A program made the position numbers and the translations under genes. Under the pieces are notes generated by a model. That model had not been told where the DNA came from. It was given only the letters and a program-made list of their open reading frames with translations, and did not search any database. 64,000 nt of DNA from Edaphovirga cremea (GTDB taxonomy: Bacteria; Pseudomonadota; Gammaproteobacteria; Enterobacterales; Enterobacteriaceae): positions 186,001 to 250,000 of the forward strand of contig NZ_QOVA01000002.1 in NCBI RefSeq assembly GCF_003332275.1, given 5' to 3'. Positions 22,134-32,534 of this stretch are shown here, in pieces (the stretch's first letter is position 1; every line of letters starts with the position of its first letter).

Positions 22134-23077
22134 TGAGCCGCCCACGCCGTCGCGGCCGTGATGTCCACGGCATTTTGTTACTCGATAAACCGCAGGGCCA
22201 GTCCTCCAACGACGTTTTGCAGAAAGTGAAGCGTATTTTCAACGCGAACCGAGCGGGACATACCGGTGCACTTGATCCATTGGCGACCGGTATGCTGCCT
22301 GTTTGCCTGGGTGAAGCGACCAAGTTTTCCCAGTTTCTGCTCGATTCAGATAAACGCTATCGCGTCATTGCCCGTCTTGGTCAGCGCACGGATACCTCCG
22401 ATGCAGATGGCCAACTGATTTCAGAACGCGATATCACGTTCAGTCAGGAGCAACTTGATAGCGTCCTGGAGAGTTTTCGCGGTGAAACGATGCAGATCCC
22501 GTCGATGTATTCGGCCCTGAAGCATCAGGGAAGACCATTGTACGAATACGCGCGTCAGGGCATCGAGGTTGAGCGTGAAGCGCGTCCGATAACTGTTTAC
22601 GAACTGCAATTCATACGCTGGGAAGGGCATGAGTTGGAGTTGGAAATTCATTGTTCCAAAGGCACCTACATCCGGACCATCATTGATGATCTGGGTGAAA
22701 AGTTGGGATGCGGCGCCCACGTGACTTTCCTGCGTCGTTTGCAGGTTGCGACGTATCCTTACGAGCGGATGGTAACACTTGAGCAACTTAATGCGTTGCT
22801 TGAGCAGGCGCAAAGTGAGGAGATCGTACCGGGTTCATTGCTTGATCCTTTATTGCTGCCGATGGATAGCGCGGTACAAGATTTTCCTGAGGTGAATTTG
22901 CTGCCTGCCGTGGCGGGTTATGTCAAGCAAGGTCAACCGGTTCAGGCCGCAGGTGCACCGGCTTCAGGTCGGGTTCGCATCACGGAAGGTGAAGAACATA
23001 AGTTCATCGGCGTTGGCGAAATTGATGACGATGGACGGGTAGCACCGAAGCGTTTGGTGGTTGAAGACCCGGTCTGA
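22133..23077 (+). CDS. truB: tRNA pseudouridine-55 synthase
   Basis: A 314-residue enzyme that converts U55 of the tRNA T-loop to pseudouridine. The catalytic Asp is in the signature [15 protein letters not shown] (about residues 42-56). [14 protein letters not shown] and [12 protein letters not shown] are family motifs, and a C-terminal PUA domain ends [13 protein letters not shown]. It is coupled to rbfA and followed by the rpsO promoter region. Confidence 0.97.
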   Translation: MSRPRRRGRDVHGILLLDKPQGQSSNDVLQKVKRIFNANRAGHTGALDPLATGMLPVCLGEATKFSQFLLDSDKRYRVIARLGQRTDTSDADGQLISERDITFSQEQLDSVLESFRGETMQIPSMYSALKHQGRPLYEYARQGIEVEREARPITVYELQFIRWEGHELELEIHCSKGTYIRTIIDDLGEKLGCGAHVTFLRRLQVATYPYERMVTLEQLNALLEQAQSEEIVPGSLLDPLLLPMDSAVQDFPEVNLLPAVAGYVKQGQPVQAAGAPASGRVRITEGEEHKFIGVGEIDDDGRVAPKRLVVEDPV

Positions 23078-23198
23078 TCCCCTGACGCCCGTCTTGCGAT
23101 CCCACTGCGCTGAGAGTAGAATGGCGCAGCTTATGCATTGGGCTGCTGAATTAGAGATCGGCGCCTGTTAATTTATCTATAATTTTTGGAGTATTACA

Positions 23199-23468
23199 AT
23201 GTCTCTAAGTGTTGAAGCTAAGGCTCAAATCGTTGCTGATTACGGTCGCGGTACCAACGACAGTGGTTCCACTGAAGTTCAGGTTGCCCTGCTGACTGCT
23301 CAGATCAACCACCTGCAAGGTCACTTCGCAGAACACAAAAAAGATCACCACAGCCGTCGTGGTCTGCTGCGTATGGTTTCTCAGCGTCGTAAGCTGCTGG
23401 ACTACCTGAAAGGTAAAGACGTTGCGCGTTACACCAGCCTGATCGAACGTCTGGGTCTGCGTCGCTAA
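23199..23468 (+). CDS. rpsO: 30S ribosomal protein S15
   Basis: An 89-residue primary 16S rRNA-binding protein. Signatures: [47 protein letters not shown] and [12 protein letters not shown]. The ATG follows TTTGGAG. In E. coli S15 represses its own translation through its mRNA leader; I did not model that fold here. It lies between truB and pnp and is followed by a strong terminator. Confidence 0.98.
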   Translation: MSLSVEAKAQIVADYGRGTNDSGSTEVQVALLTAQINHLQGHFAEHKKDHHSRRGLLRMVSQRRKLLDYLKGKDVARYTSLIERLGLRR

Positions 23469-23485
23469 GTCTGCGAGTTTCAGTG

Positions 23486-23511
23486 TAAAGGGGCCAAATT
23501 GGCCCCTTTAT
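23486..23511 (+). terminator. Terminator after rpsO
   Basis: Near-perfect inverted repeat TAAAGGGGCCAA / TTGGCCCCTTTA with minimal loop, followed by TTCT. It separates rpsO from the pnp leader. Confidence 0.85.
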
Positions 23512-23582
23512 TCTAGGAAGCAACAATAAATCAGGTTAATGTATTGTTGTTTGTAACGTTGATCTTCTGTTGCAGAGGTTCG

Positions 23583-23643
23583 CGCGGCTAATGAGAGACT
23601 TTACCACCGGCGTGGAACGGGGTAAGGGTTGTCATTAGTCGCG
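23583..23643 (+). promoter_or_regulatory. pnp leader hairpin (RNase III/PNPase autoregulation)
   Basis: A 12-bp stem (CGCGGCTAATGA at 23583-23594 with TCATTAGTCGCG at 23632-23643, one G-U pair) encloses an inner TTACC/GGTAA stem. It lies 82 bp before the pnp start. The E. coli pnp leader forms such a double-stranded structure, which RNase III cuts and PNPase then degrades to shut off its own mRNA. Position and shape match. Confidence 0.8.
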
Positions 23644-23725
23644 AGGATGTAATGTGAAGATTGGTAAGTAACTGGTGTGCCAGATCGTCAGAACGATCGC
23701 GCGCCTCCAATAAAGGGATATAACT

Positions 23726-25846
23726 TTGCTAAATCCGACTATTCGTAAATTCCAATACGGCCAACATACTGTCACGCTGGAAACCGGCATGATGGCGCGT
23801 CAGGCAACTGCTGCTGTTATGGTAAGCATGGACGACACCGCTGTATTCGTTACTGTTGTAGGCGCTAAAAAAGCCAAACCGGGCCAGAGCTTCTTTCCTC
23901 TGACCGTAAACTATCAGGAGCGTACTTACGCTGCCGGCCGTATTCCAGGAAGTTTCTTCCGTCGTGAAGGCCGCCCGAGCGAAGGCGAAACCCTGACTTC
24001 CCGTTTGATCGACCGTCCGATCCGTCCTCTGTTCCCAGACGGTTTCCTGAATGAAGTTCAGGTTATCGCCACCGTGGTTTCTCTGAACCCACAGGTGAAC
24101 CCAGACATCGTGGCGATGATTGGTGCGTCTGCTGCACTGAGCCTGTCCGGTATTCCATTCAGTGGACCGATTGGTTCTGCGCGCGTTGGTTACATCAACG
24201 ATCAATATGTTCTGAACCCTACCGCAGATGAGCTGAAAGAAAGCCGTCTGGATCTGGTTGTTGCCGGTACTAAGGGTGCAGTATTGATGGTTGAGTCCGA
24301 AGCACAACTGCTGAGCGAAGACCAAATGCTGGGCGCCGTGGTATTCGGTCACGAACAACAACAGATTGTTATTGATAACATCAATTCCCTGGTTGCCGAA
24401 GCAGGCAAACCAAAATGGGATTGGCAACCTGAAGCCGTTAACGCAGAACTGAATGCCCGCGTTGCTGCGCTTGCAGAAGCTCGCCTGGGTGATGCTTACC
24501 GTATCACTGACAAAATGGAGCGTTATGCTCAGGTTAACGTCATCAAGTCTGAAGTTACTGAAGCTTTACTGAAAGAAGCAGAAACACTGGATGCTGGCGA
24601 AATCTCCGATCTGCTGGGCAGCATCGAGAAGAACGTCGTTCGCAGCCGCGTTCTGCGTGGCGAGCCGCGTATCGATGGCCGTGAAAAAGACATGATCCGT
24701 GGTCTGGACGTTCGTACTGGCGTTCTGCCACGTACTCACGGCTCTGCACTGTTCACCCGTGGTGAAACTCAGGCGCTGGTTACCGCTACTCTGGGTACTG
24801 CCCGTGACGCGCAGAATCTTGACGAACTGATGGGCGAGAAAACCGACGGTTTCCTGTTCCACTACAACTTCCCTCCATACTCCGTTGGTGAGACCGGGAT
24901 GGTGGGTTCGCCTAAACGCCGTGAAATTGGTCATGGTCGTCTGGCGAAACGTGGTGTGCTGGCTGTTATGCCTAAACCAGAAGACTTCCCGTACACTGTG
25001 CGTGTAGTTTCAGAAATTACTGAATCCAACGGTTCATCTTCTATGGCTTCTGTTTGTGGCGCTTCCCTGGCCCTGATGGATGCAGGTGTGCCTATTAAAG
25101 CCGCTGTTGCGGGTATCGCGATGGGTCTGGTCAAGGAAGGCGAAAGCTTTATCGTTCTGTCTGATATTCTGGGTGACGAAGATCATCTGGGTGACATGGA
25201 CTTTAAAGTGGCCGGTAGCCGTGAAGGCATTACCGCGCTGCAGATGGACATTAAAATTGAAGGTATCACCCGCGAAATCATGCAGGTTGCCCTGAACCAG
25301 GCCAAGGGTGCGCGTCTGCACATTCTGGGCGTGATGGAACAGGCTATCAGCACCCCACGTGGTGATATTTCTCAGTTTGCTCCGCGTATTCACACCATCA
25401 AGATCAGCGTTGATAAAATCAAGGACGTGATCGGTAAAGGTGGTTCTGTTATCCGTGCACTGACTGAAGAAACCGGTACTACAATTGAAATTGAAGATGA
25501 TGGCACTGTTAAGATCGCTGCGACCGACGGAGAGAAAGCGAAATATGCTATCCGTCGCATCGAAGAGATCACTGCTGAAATCGAAGTAGGCCGTATATAT
25601 CAAGGTAAAGTGACCCGTATCGTAGACTTTGGCGCGTTCGTTGCCATCGGTGGCGGTAAAGAGGGTCTGGTACACATTTCCCAAATCGCTGACAAGCGCG
25701 TTGAGAAAGTGACCGATTACCTGCAGATGGGTCAGGAAGTACCGGTCAAAGTCCTGGAAGTCGATCGTCAGGGTCGCGTTCGCTTGAGCATCAAAGAAGC
25801 GACCACGCCGGGCCAGGGCGAGACAGCAGCACCTTCAGCAGAATAA
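23726..25846 (+). CDS. pnp: Polyribonucleotide nucleotidyltransferase (PNPase)
   Basis: A 706-residue phosphorolytic 3'-5' exoribonuclease and degradosome member. It has two RNase PH-like domains (about 1-210 and 310-545) with [15 protein letters not shown] and [13 protein letters not shown] domain follows ([16 protein letters not shown]), then an S1 domain ([18 protein letters not shown]). The start is TTG at 23726 ([10 protein letters not shown]) with AAAGGGA upstream, the same unusual start as in E. coli. It is controlled through the leader hairpin. Confidence 0.98.
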   Translation: MLNPTIRKFQYGQHTVTLETGMMARQATAAVMVSMDDTAVFVTVVGAKKAKPGQSFFPLTVNYQERTYAAGRIPGSFFRREGRPSEGETLTSRLIDRPIRPLFPDGFLNEVQVIATVVSLNPQVNPDIVAMIGASAALSLSGIPFSGPIGSARVGYINDQYVLNPTADELKESRLDLVVAGTKGAVLMVESEAQLLSEDQMLGAVVFGHEQQQIVIDNINSLVAEAGKPKWDWQPEAVNAELNARVAALAEARLGDAYRITDKMERYAQVNVIKSEVTEALLKEAETLDAGEISDLLGSIEKNVVRSRVLRGEPRIDGREKDMIRGLDVRTGVLPRTHGSALFTRGETQALVTATLGTARDAQNLDELMGEKTDGFLFHYNFPPYSVGETGMVGSPKRREIGHGRLAKRGVLAVMPKPEDFPYTVRVVSEITESNGSSSMASVCGASLALMDAGVPIKAAVAGIAMGLVKEGESFIVLSDILGDEDHLGDMDFKVAGSREGITALQMDIKIEGITREIMQVALNQAKGARLHILGVMEQAISTPRGDISQFAPRIHTIKISVDKIKDVIGKGGSVIRALTEETGTTIEIEDDGTVKIAATDGEKAKYAIRRIEEITAEIEVGRIYQGKVTRIVDFGAFVAIGGGKEGLVHISQIADKRVEKVTDYLQMGQEVPVKVLEVDRQGRVRLSIKEATTPGQGETAAPSAE

Positions 25847-25866
25847 TTTCTGTAACAAGAAGTTTT

Positions 25867-25904
25867 ACAGTTCCCTGTCTTTCAGGCGGGGAACTGTTCT
25901 TATC
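25867..25904 (+). terminator. Hairpin after pnp
   Basis: ACAGTTCCC (25867-25875) pairs with GGGAACTGT (25889-25897) followed by TCTTAT. The T tract is poor, so this may attenuate rather than stop transcription into nlpI. Confidence 0.55.
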
Positions 25905-25980
25905 GCGAGAGCAGGACGCTCTTGTTTTAAGCAAGCGGATGACAGGATATTCATCCAACGTTTGTCTTCGGGAGTGGGAA

Positions 25981-26865
25981 ATGAAGCCTTTCTTGCGCTG
26001 GTGTTATGTTGCGACAGCACTATTGCTGGCAGGATGCAGCAACCATGATTGGCGTAAAGACGAAGTTCTGGCGATCCCGTTGCAGCCAACACTGCAGCAG
26101 GAAGTGATTCTGGCACGCATGGAACAAATCCTTGCGAGCCGTGCACTGACAGATGATGAGCGAGCGCAGCTATTATATGAGCGCGGAGTGCTGTATGATA
26201 GCTTAGGGCTACGGGCACTGGCGCGAAATGATTTCTCACAAGCGTTGGCGATTCGTCCTGATATGCCGGAAGTTTTCAACTACCTGGGCATTTACTTAAC
26301 GCAGGCAGGCAATTTCGATGCTGCCTATGAAGCGTTTGATTCTGTATTAGAGCTTGATCCAACTTACAACTACGCGCGTTTGAATCGAGGAATCGCACTG
26401 TATTACGGTGGTCGATACCCGTTAGCGCAGGATGATCTGCAGGCGTTTTATCAAGACGACCCAAATGATCCCTTCCGTTCGTTATGGCTTTATCTGGTGG
26501 AACGAGAAATTGATCCCAAGAAAGCTGCAGTAATGCTTGAACAGCGTTATGAAAAATCGGACAGAGGGCAATGGGGATGGAATATTGTCGAATTCTACCT
26601 GGGCAATATCAGCGAAAAAACGCTGATGGAACGCCTCAAGGCGGATGCAACGGATAACACTTCGCTCGCTGAGCATCTCAGTGAAACTGACTTCTATTTG
26701 GGTAAACACTACCTGAGTCTGGGGGACAAGAACAGTGCTTCTGCTCTGTTCAAACTGACGGTAGCTAACAACGTACATAACTTTGTTGAGCACCGCTATG
26801 CATTGTTGGAATTGGCGCTTTTAGGCCAAGAGCAAGACGACCTATCAGAATCGGACCAGCAATAG
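25981..26865 (+). CDS. nlpI: Lipoprotein NlpI (TPR adaptor)
   Basis: A 294-residue outer-membrane lipoprotein that scaffolds murein endopeptidases and the Prc protease. The lipobox LLAGC puts the lipidated Cys at about residue 19. Tetratricopeptide repeats follow ([53 protein letters not shown]). The start at 25981 follows GGGAGTGGGAA and gives the family length; a longer in-frame start exists upstream but would bury the signal peptide. It lies between pnp and yrbN-deaD. Confidence 0.96.
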   Translation: MKPFLRWCYVATALLLAGCSNHDWRKDEVLAIPLQPTLQQEVILARMEQILASRALTDDERAQLLYERGVLYDSLGLRALARNDFSQALAIRPDMPEVFNYLGIYLTQAGNFDAAYEAFDSVLELDPTYNYARLNRGIALYYGGRYPLAQDDLQAFYQDDPNDPFRSLWLYLVEREIDPKKAAVMLEQRYEKSDRGQWGWNIVEFYLGNISEKTLMERLKADATDNTSLAEHLSETDFYLGKHYLSLGDKNSASALFKLTVANNVHNFVEHRYALLELALLGQEQDDLSESDQQ

Positions 26866-26981
26866 CTGACGGACAACTATCAGCCTGAATTACAATGGTT
26901 TTTACCATAGTTAATCACCTTGGCGGGTGAGGGCTTTTTTGTTCGTTTTATAATCTAATTTGAGCCGGTTCACACTTTTCA

Positions 26982-27059
26982 ATGAAAATGACTGAAAATT
27001 TTCTCGACGAGTTATGTAGACTGGCCGCCATATTTAATGAGGCACGTGTACATGACTGA
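26982..27059 (+). CDS. yrbN: Small leader ORF YrbN overlapping deaD
   Basis: A 25-residue frame starting [20 protein letters not shown] and ending ARVHD. It occupies the same place as the E. coli yrbN small protein, and from memory the sequence is strongly conserved. It overlaps the first eight bases of deaD (27052-27059), and the deaD ribosome-binding GAGG lies within its codons. That suggests translation of yrbN affects deaD initiation. Function of the peptide is unknown. Confidence 0.75.
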   Translation: MKMTENFLDELCRLAAIFNEARVHD

Positions 27060-28986
27060 GTTTGAAACCTCTTTTGCTGACTTGGGGCTGTCTGCTCCTA
27101 TTATTAACGCCCTGACCGATCTGGGCTACGAAAAACCGTCTCCGATCCAGGCGGAATGTATTCCACTTTTACTGAGCGGTCGCGATGTCCTGGGCATGGC
27201 GCAAACCGGCAGTGGTAAGACAGCAGCGTTCGCATTACCGCTGTTGCACAATATTAAATCCGATTTGAAAGCCCCTCAGGTACTGGTGCTGGCACCTACC
27301 CGTGAGTTGGCTGTTCAGGTTGCTGAAGCATGTACGGACTTTTCCAAGCACATGCAAGGCGTCAACGTGGTAGCCCTTTATGGCGGCCAGCGTTATGACG
27401 TGCAATTGCGCGCTTTGCGCCAGGGCCCACAAGTTGTTGTGGGTACCCCAGGTCGTCTGTTGGACCACCTGAAACGCGGTACGCTGGATCTCTCTAACCT
27501 GAGCGGTCTGGTTCTGGATGAAGCTGACGAAATGCTGCGCATGGGCTTTATCGAAGATGTTGAAACCATCATGGCTCAGATCCCGGCGCAACATCAGACC
27601 GCGCTGTTCTCTGCAACCATGCCAGAAGCGATTCGTCGTATTACCCGTCGTTTCATGAAAGATCCGCAGGAAGTGCGTATTCAGTCCAGCGTAACGACTC
27701 GCCCAGACATCAGCCAGAGCTACTGGACTGTTGGCGGCATGCGTAAAAACGAAGCGCTGGTTCGTTTCCTGGAATCTGAAGATTTTGATGCGGCAATCAT
27801 TTTTGTTCGTACTAAAAATGCAACGCTGGAAGTGGCTGAAGCCCTTGAGCGTAGCGGTTACAACAGTGCGGCACTGAACGGTGACATGAATCAGGCACTG
27901 CGTGAGCAGACTCTGGAACGCCTGAAAGATGGTCGTTTGGACATTCTGATCGCCACCGACGTGGCTGCACGTGGTCTGGATGTTGAGCGTATCAGCCTGG
28001 TTGTTAACTACGATATCCCTATGGATTCAGAATCCTACGTTCACCGTATTGGTCGTACTGGCCGTGCAGGACGTGCTGGCCGTGCGCTGCTGTTTGTAGA
28101 AAACCGCGAGCGTCGCCTGCTGCGTAACATCGAACGTACGATGAAACTGACCATTCCTGAAGTAGAACTGCCAAACGCAGAACTGCTGGGTCAACGTCGT
28201 CTGGCTAAATTTGCCGCTAAAGTCCAGCAGCAACTGGAAAGCAGCGATCTGGATATGTACCGTGCTCTGCTGGCCAAGTTGCAGCCAGAAGAAGAACTGG
28301 ACATCGAGACGCTGGCTGCCGCTCTGCTGAAAATGGCACAGGGTGAGCGCCCATTGATTCTGCCACCGGATCCGGTCTACAAACCGCGTCCGCGTCGTGA
28401 ATTCAGCGATCGTGACGATCGTGGTGCTGACCGTGGCAGCGATCGTCGTCGCGACAGTCGTCCTGAAGCCCGTGAAGGCGATCGTTCGGCTCCACGCCGT
28501 GAACGCCGTGACGTTGGCGAGATGGAACTGTATCGCATCGAAGTGGGCCGTGATGATGGCGTAGAAGTACGTCACATTGTGGGCGCTATCGCGAATGAAG
28601 GGGATATCAGCAGCCGTTACATTGGTAACATCAAGCTGTTTGCTACCCATTCAACCATTGAACTGCCGAAAGGCATGCCGGGCGATATGCTGTCTCATTT
28701 CACCCGTACACGTATCCTGAACAAACCGTTGAATATGCAACTGCTGGGTGATGCACAACCGCGCGAACGTCGTGAACGTCGTGAAGGTGGCGCTCCGGCT
28801 GGCGCAGCACCAGCAGGCGCAGGTCGTGGCCGTTCATTCGCTGGCGGCGATCGCCCTCAGGGTGGCCGTGGTCGTTCTTTCAGTGGTGAGCGTCGTGAAG
28901 GCGGCAACACTGGCACCGGTGAACGTCGCAGTGCGCCCGCTAACCGCGATGGTCAGCGTGCACCACGTCGTTTCAACGACGCCTAA
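27052..28986 (+). CDS. deaD: DEAD-box RNA helicase DeaD (CsdA)
   Basis: A 644-residue cold-shock helicase used in 50S assembly and mRNA turnover. RecA-like domains carry [11 protein letters not shown] (Q-motif upstream), [33 protein letters not shown] and [12 protein letters not shown] specific RNA-binding domain follows ([22 protein letters not shown]). The tail is rich in R, G and E ([10 protein letters not shown]). Start [12 protein letters not shown] at 27052 follows GAGG. It is the last gene of the operon, closed by a strong terminator. Confidence 0.97.
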   Translation: MTEFETSFADLGLSAPIINALTDLGYEKPSPIQAECIPLLLSGRDVLGMAQTGSGKTAAFALPLLHNIKSDLKAPQVLVLAPTRELAVQVAEACTDFSKHMQGVNVVALYGGQRYDVQLRALRQGPQVVVGTPGRLLDHLKRGTLDLSNLSGLVLDEADEMLRMGFIEDVETIMAQIPAQHQTALFSATMPEAIRRITRRFMKDPQEVRIQSSVTTRPDISQSYWTVGGMRKNEALVRFLESEDFDAAIIFVRTKNATLEVAEALERSGYNSAALNGDMNQALREQTLERLKDGRLDILIATDVAARGLDVERISLVVNYDIPMDSESYVHRIGRTGRAGRAGRALLFVENRERRLLRNIERTMKLTIPEVELPNAELLGQRRLAKFAAKVQQQLESSDLDMYRALLAKLQPEEELDIETLAAALLKMAQGERPLILPPDPVYKPRPRREFSDRDDRGADRGSDRRRDSRPEAREGDRSAPRRERRDVGEMELYRIEVGRDDGVEVRHIVGAIANEGDISSRYIGNIKLFATHSTIELPKGMPGDMLSHFTRTRILNKPLNMQLLGDAQPRERRERREGGAPAGAAPAGAGRGRSFAGGDRPQGGRGRSFSGERREGGNTGTGERRSAPANRDGQRAPRRFNDA

Positions 28987-29010
28987 TCAACCTCTGCGTT
29001 GATGCAATAA

Positions 29011-29041
29011 AAAACCAGCCTGTGACGGGCTGGTTTTTTTT
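29011..29041. terminator. Terminator between deaD and yhbW
   Basis: AAACCAGCC pairs with GGCTGGTTT around a short loop, with A-rich left and T-rich right flanks. It can serve deaD and convergent yhbW. Confidence 0.88.
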
Positions 29042-29063
29042 CGTCTGGATTTTGACTCAGCGT

Positions 29064-30089
29064 TTAGTCAATTCGCTGTTCTTTAATCAAGTCGCCCTGA
29101 AGCTGGGAGACAATTTCGAACGAATGCAAACGCGCCTGATGATCAAATATCTGACCGTTAATCATCAACTCATCCGCTTGCGTTTCCCGCAACAGCGCCA
29201 GCAATCCTCGGCGAACTTTCTCTTTATCCCCGACGACAGACATACGCAGCGCCTGATCGACACCAAATTGGTCAGCAGGAGAGCAGATGCTATCGATGTT
29301 TTCTATCGGTGCAGGCAGCGGACCCGGTTTACCACGCCGCAGATTAATGAATTGCTGCTGGATAGAAGAAAATAGAAAACGCGCATCACTATCGCTGTCG
29401 GCAGCAACGGCATTGACGCAAACCATGGCATACGGCTTTTGCCATTGCTCAGACGGTCTGAAATTGTTGCGATACACCGCCAATGCCTGGAATAGCATGT
29501 CAGGAGCGAAATGTGAGGCGAACGCGAATGGCAGGCCAAGAGATGCAGAAAGTTGCGCACTGTACAGGCTGGAGCCAAGCAGCCAGATCGGCACATGCAG
29601 GCCCTGTCCTGGAACGGCTTGTACCGGCTGGCCCGGCTGAACATCGGCGAAATAGTGTTGCAACTCCTGCACATCCTGCGGGAAGTTATCGACTTCGCTG
29701 GAGAGATGGCGGCGCAGCGCAATCATGGTGCGCTGATCGGTACCCGGTGCGCGGCCAAGGCCAAGATCAATGCGATCAGGATAGAGCGTAGCCAACGTAC
29801 CAAACTGCTCAGCGATCACCAGCGGAGAGTGATTGGGCAACATAACGCCACCAGAACCGAGACGAATGGTCTTGGTGCCGCCAGCAATATACCCAATCAA
29901 TACCGATGTCGCCGCGCTGGCGATTCCCGTCATGTTGTGGTGTTCGGCCAGCCAATAACGTTGATAACCCCATTTCTCAGCGTGCTGCGCCAGATCGAGT
30001 GACGATGCAAATGCCTCTTTCGGGCTGGCACCTTGCGGGACAGGAGCCAGATCAAGAACGGAAAGGGGAACAGTTTGATGTGATGTCAT
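29064..30089 (-). CDS. yhbW: Luciferase-like flavin monooxygenase YhbW
   Basis: A 341-residue bacterial luciferase-like (LLM class) flavin-dependent oxidoreductase with a TIM barrel. It closely follows E. coli Yhb[56 protein letters not shown]. The substrate is unknown. It is next to deaD as in E. coli, although the tryptophan permease gene mtr found between them there is missing here. Confidence 0.88.
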   Translation of the reverse strand: MTSHQTVPLSVLDLAPVPQGASPKEAFASSLDLAQHAEKWGYQRYWLAEHHNMTGIASAATSVLIGYIAGGTKTIRLGSGGVMLPNHSPLVIAEQFGTLATLYPDRIDLGLGRAPGTDQRTMIALRRHLSSEVDNFPQDVQELQHYFADVQPGQPVQAVPGQGLHVPIWLLGSSLYSAQLSASLGLPFAFASHFAPDMLFQALAVYRNNFRPSEQWQKPYAMVCVNAVAADSDSDARFLFSSIQQQFINLRRGKPGPLPAPIENIDSICSPADQFGVDQALRMSVVGDKEKVRRGLLALLRETQADELMINGQIFDHQARLHSFEIVSQLQGDLIKEQRID

Positions 30090-30426
30090 AGCGTTTACTC
30101 ACGTGTTGTTTCGCTGAACGCAAAGCGCTTCGCCAGCTAATGATAAACAGGAGTATTACCCATTTGTTGCCTATTTAATACTCCATTTAACTGTAGGGAT
30201 TTAAAGTATGCTTTAATCCTAATCCATAAGATCTGTTTTTTCATAATCCCCATCAATATGTTGCTCAATGCCAAAAGTGATACTTCGTTCGCAGATATAA
30301 TGTAACAAATATGTTTGGCAACAAAAGAAGCGAGATTTGGATGGATAATTACCGAATCAGACTGGCCGTGAAGACAAATCACCGCCATTGCCTGAGGGGT
30401 CGCGCATCGCTACAGGGAATGCAACG
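30090..30426. other. Divergent intergenic region yhbW / exporter operon
   Basis: This 337-bp AT-rich stretch should contain the promoters of yhbW (minus) and the HlyD-ABC operon (plus). I see no gene, strong operator palindrome or repeat. The ribosome-binding site AGGGA at the right edge belongs to the HlyD gene. Confidence 0.5.
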
Positions 30427-31398
30427 ATGAAGAAAAAGACCTTATTTACCCTACTGTTAGTCGTTGTCATTATCTCTATGGCGATATTGTTCCGCGCCAA
30501 TAATCAGGATTTACTGCTTCAGGGTGAAGTGGATGCCCCTCAAGTGATCGTCGCCTCAAAAGCGAAGGGGCGTGTCATTGAACGTCACGTTGAGCGGGGG
30601 GACGATGTTCAGGCAGGGCAACTGCTGATGACGCTGGAAAGCCCTGAACTTATCGCGCAACTTCGTGCGGCCGAGGCTGCACGCGATCAAGCCAAAGCGC
30701 AGTATGATTTGTCGATCAACGGTACCCGTGAAGAGAGTATTCGCAACCTGAAAGCCACATTGGCACAGGCGCAGGCGGAATACCGCAATGCGCAGGATGA
30801 GTATAATCGTAACGTTCCTGTCGCGAAGAAAGGGTATATCTCCACTTCGGCGCTTGATGATTCAAGACGTGCGCGTGATACCGCCTACCAACAGGTTCTG
30901 GCCGCCAAGGCCAATCTGGATGAAGGCGTGAATGGTGATCGTATTGAACAGCGTGATACTTATGCCGCGCAGTTGCGTCAGGCTGAAGAAGATCTGTTGG
31001 AGATTAAAGCACAGACTGACGATCTGCAGGTTCGCGCCCCCGTTGCGGGTGAGGTTGGGCCAATACCTGCTGAAGTGGGGGAGTTGGAAAGTGCCTCTAG
31101 CCCGCTGTTGACGCTGGTTCGCCAACCGGATGCCTACTTTGTTTTCAATCTGAGGGAAGATATTCTTGCTGGCGTGCGTAAGGGAGACAAAATTTCTCTG
31201 CGGATCCCTGCTTTGGGTAACCGAATGGTTGATGCCGAGATCCGTTATATTGCGCCGCTGGGGGATTATGCGACCAAACGCGCAACCCGTGCCACAGGGG
31301 ATTTTGATTTAAAAACATTTGAAGTCAGGCTTTATCCACTGCAACCGACCGAGGGATTACGCCAGGGGATGAGCACGTTATGGCAATGGAAAGAGTAA
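30427..31398 (+). CDS. HlyD-family periplasmic adaptor of an ABC-2 exporter
   Basis: A 323-residue membrane-fusion protein. It has an N-terminal signal anchor (about 5-25), a split biotinyl/lipoyl domain (AKGRVIERHVERGDDVQAGQLL and RAPVAGEVGPIPAEVGEL) around a long coiled coil (about 75-185, rich in A, Q, R, E), then a beta-barrel. The chosen ATG has AGGGA 8 nt upstream; an in-frame GTG/ATG region before it lacks one. It overlaps the first permease gene by 19 nt and resembles YhiI of the YhiI-RbbA-YhhJ type. It would bridge inner-membrane permeases to an outer-membrane channel. Confidence 0.85.
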   Translation: MKKKTLFTLLLVVVIISMAILFRANNQDLLLQGEVDAPQVIVASKAKGRVIERHVERGDDVQAGQLLMTLESPELIAQLRAAEAARDQAKAQYDLSINGTREESIRNLKATLAQAQAEYRNAQDEYNRNVPVAKKGYISTSALDDSRRARDTAYQQVLAAKANLDEGVNGDRIEQRDTYAAQLRQAEEDLLEIKAQTDDLQVRAPVAGEVGPIPAEVGELESASSPLLTLVRQPDAYFVFNLREDILAGVRKGDKISLRIPALGNRMVDAEIRYIAPLGDYATKRATRATGDFDLKTFEVRLYPLQPTEGLRQGMSTLWQWKE

Positions 31399-32534
31399 AA
31401 ACTGGCTGGCGTTGTTTCAGCCGGGCATTCGAGCGTGAAATCAAGTTCGCCTTCCGTTCCCCCGTCATTCACTGGTTAGGGTGGTGCTTCCCGCTACTGT
31501 TATTTATTTTAATCAGCAGTAATTTTTCGGAAGGGACGTTGCTGAACCTGCCGGTTTCGGTCGTAGATAACGATCACAGTACGTTATCGCGCACGTTGAT
31601 CCGTAAATTCGATGCAGGTTCTCATGCGCAGGTTGTGGCGTATGACGGCGGTTTGGACGAAGCACTACACCGTCTTCGCAGCGTGGAAGATTATGCACTG
31701 CTGTATATCCCGCCCAATTTTGAAGCCAATGCGTTGGCAGGGCGCCAGCCCAGCGTCGTCCTCTATTACAATGCATTGTTCTATGGCGCGGGACTGTATG
31801 CCACGCAAGACTTTTCCGGCTTGATGACGGAAATCAATGCCAGCTATCGCAGTATTGTGGCGACGGAAATTGGCAAAACCTTGCCCTCCCTGGCCAGCGT
31901 CGAACTCTCCTACGGTAGCCTGTTTAACGCCAGCGGTAGCTATATCTACTATCAGCAATTTGCCGCAACCATTCATCTCATCCAACTGTTTGTCGTGACC
32001 TGCATGATTTATGTATTGGCCCGCAGCAAATCATTATTGACGGACAAACCTTTCAGCCTGGCGCTATTGGGTAAACTCGCCCCCTATACGCTTTGCTACA
32101 CCACGCTGCTGATGGTTGAGATCGCATTACTGGTATGGTTTTTTGACGCAAGAGTCAGTGGCAATCCGTTGTTCATGTTGGCGGTGGGTTTTTTCTATGT
32201 GATTGCGGCACAAAGCATGGGGCTACTGCTCTTTACCTTTACCAGCACGACCATTACGGCCTACACCCTGATGGGGATATTCGTCAGTATCGCCTTAACA
32301 TTTTCTGGAATGGCGGTTCCTGAATTATCGATGCCACTTCCCGCGCAAATCATTTCGAATATCGAACCGCTGACTCATGCACTCTATGCCATGTTCGACA
32401 TCTTCTTGCGTCAGGTCCCGGTCAGCGCCATTTTGAGTGTTTGTGCGATCCTGTTGATCTATCCGGTTGTTACGGCTTTCCTGGTGCGTAACCGACTCCT
32501 CAAACGCTTACAGAAGCAGGAGTTCGGCCAGTGA
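31380..32534 (+). CDS. ABC-2 type permease, first copy
   Basis: A 384-residue ABC-2 transporter permease (YhhJ/YbhS-like). TM1 (about 28-46) is followed by a large extracytoplasmic domain (about 50-180) opening with VVDNDHSTLSRTLIRKFD, then five more helices (about 200-375). ATG 31380 is taken; ATG 31386 is also possible. It overlaps both neighbours (19 nt and 4 nt), so the three genes are translationally coupled. No nucleotide-binding motifs are present in it or nearby, so its ATPase is missing or encoded elsewhere. Confidence 0.85.
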   Translation: MAMERVKTGWRCFSRAFEREIKFAFRSPVIHWLGWCFPLLLFILISSNFSEGTLLNLPVSVVDNDHSTLSRTLIRKFDAGSHAQVVAYDGGLDEALHRLRSVEDYALLYIPPNFEANALAGRQPSVVLYYNALFYGAGLYATQDFSGLMTEINASYRSIVATEIGKTLPSLASVELSYGSLFNASGSYIYYQQFAATIHLIQLFVVTCMIYVLARSKSLLTDKPFSLALLGKLAPYTLCYTTLLMVEIALLVWFFDARVSGNPLFMLAVGFFYVIAAQSMGLLLFTFTSTTITAYTLMGIFVSIALTFSGMAVPELSMPLPAQIISNIEPLTHALYAMFDIFLRQVPVSAILSVCAILLIYPVVTAFLVRNRLLKRLQKQEFGQ

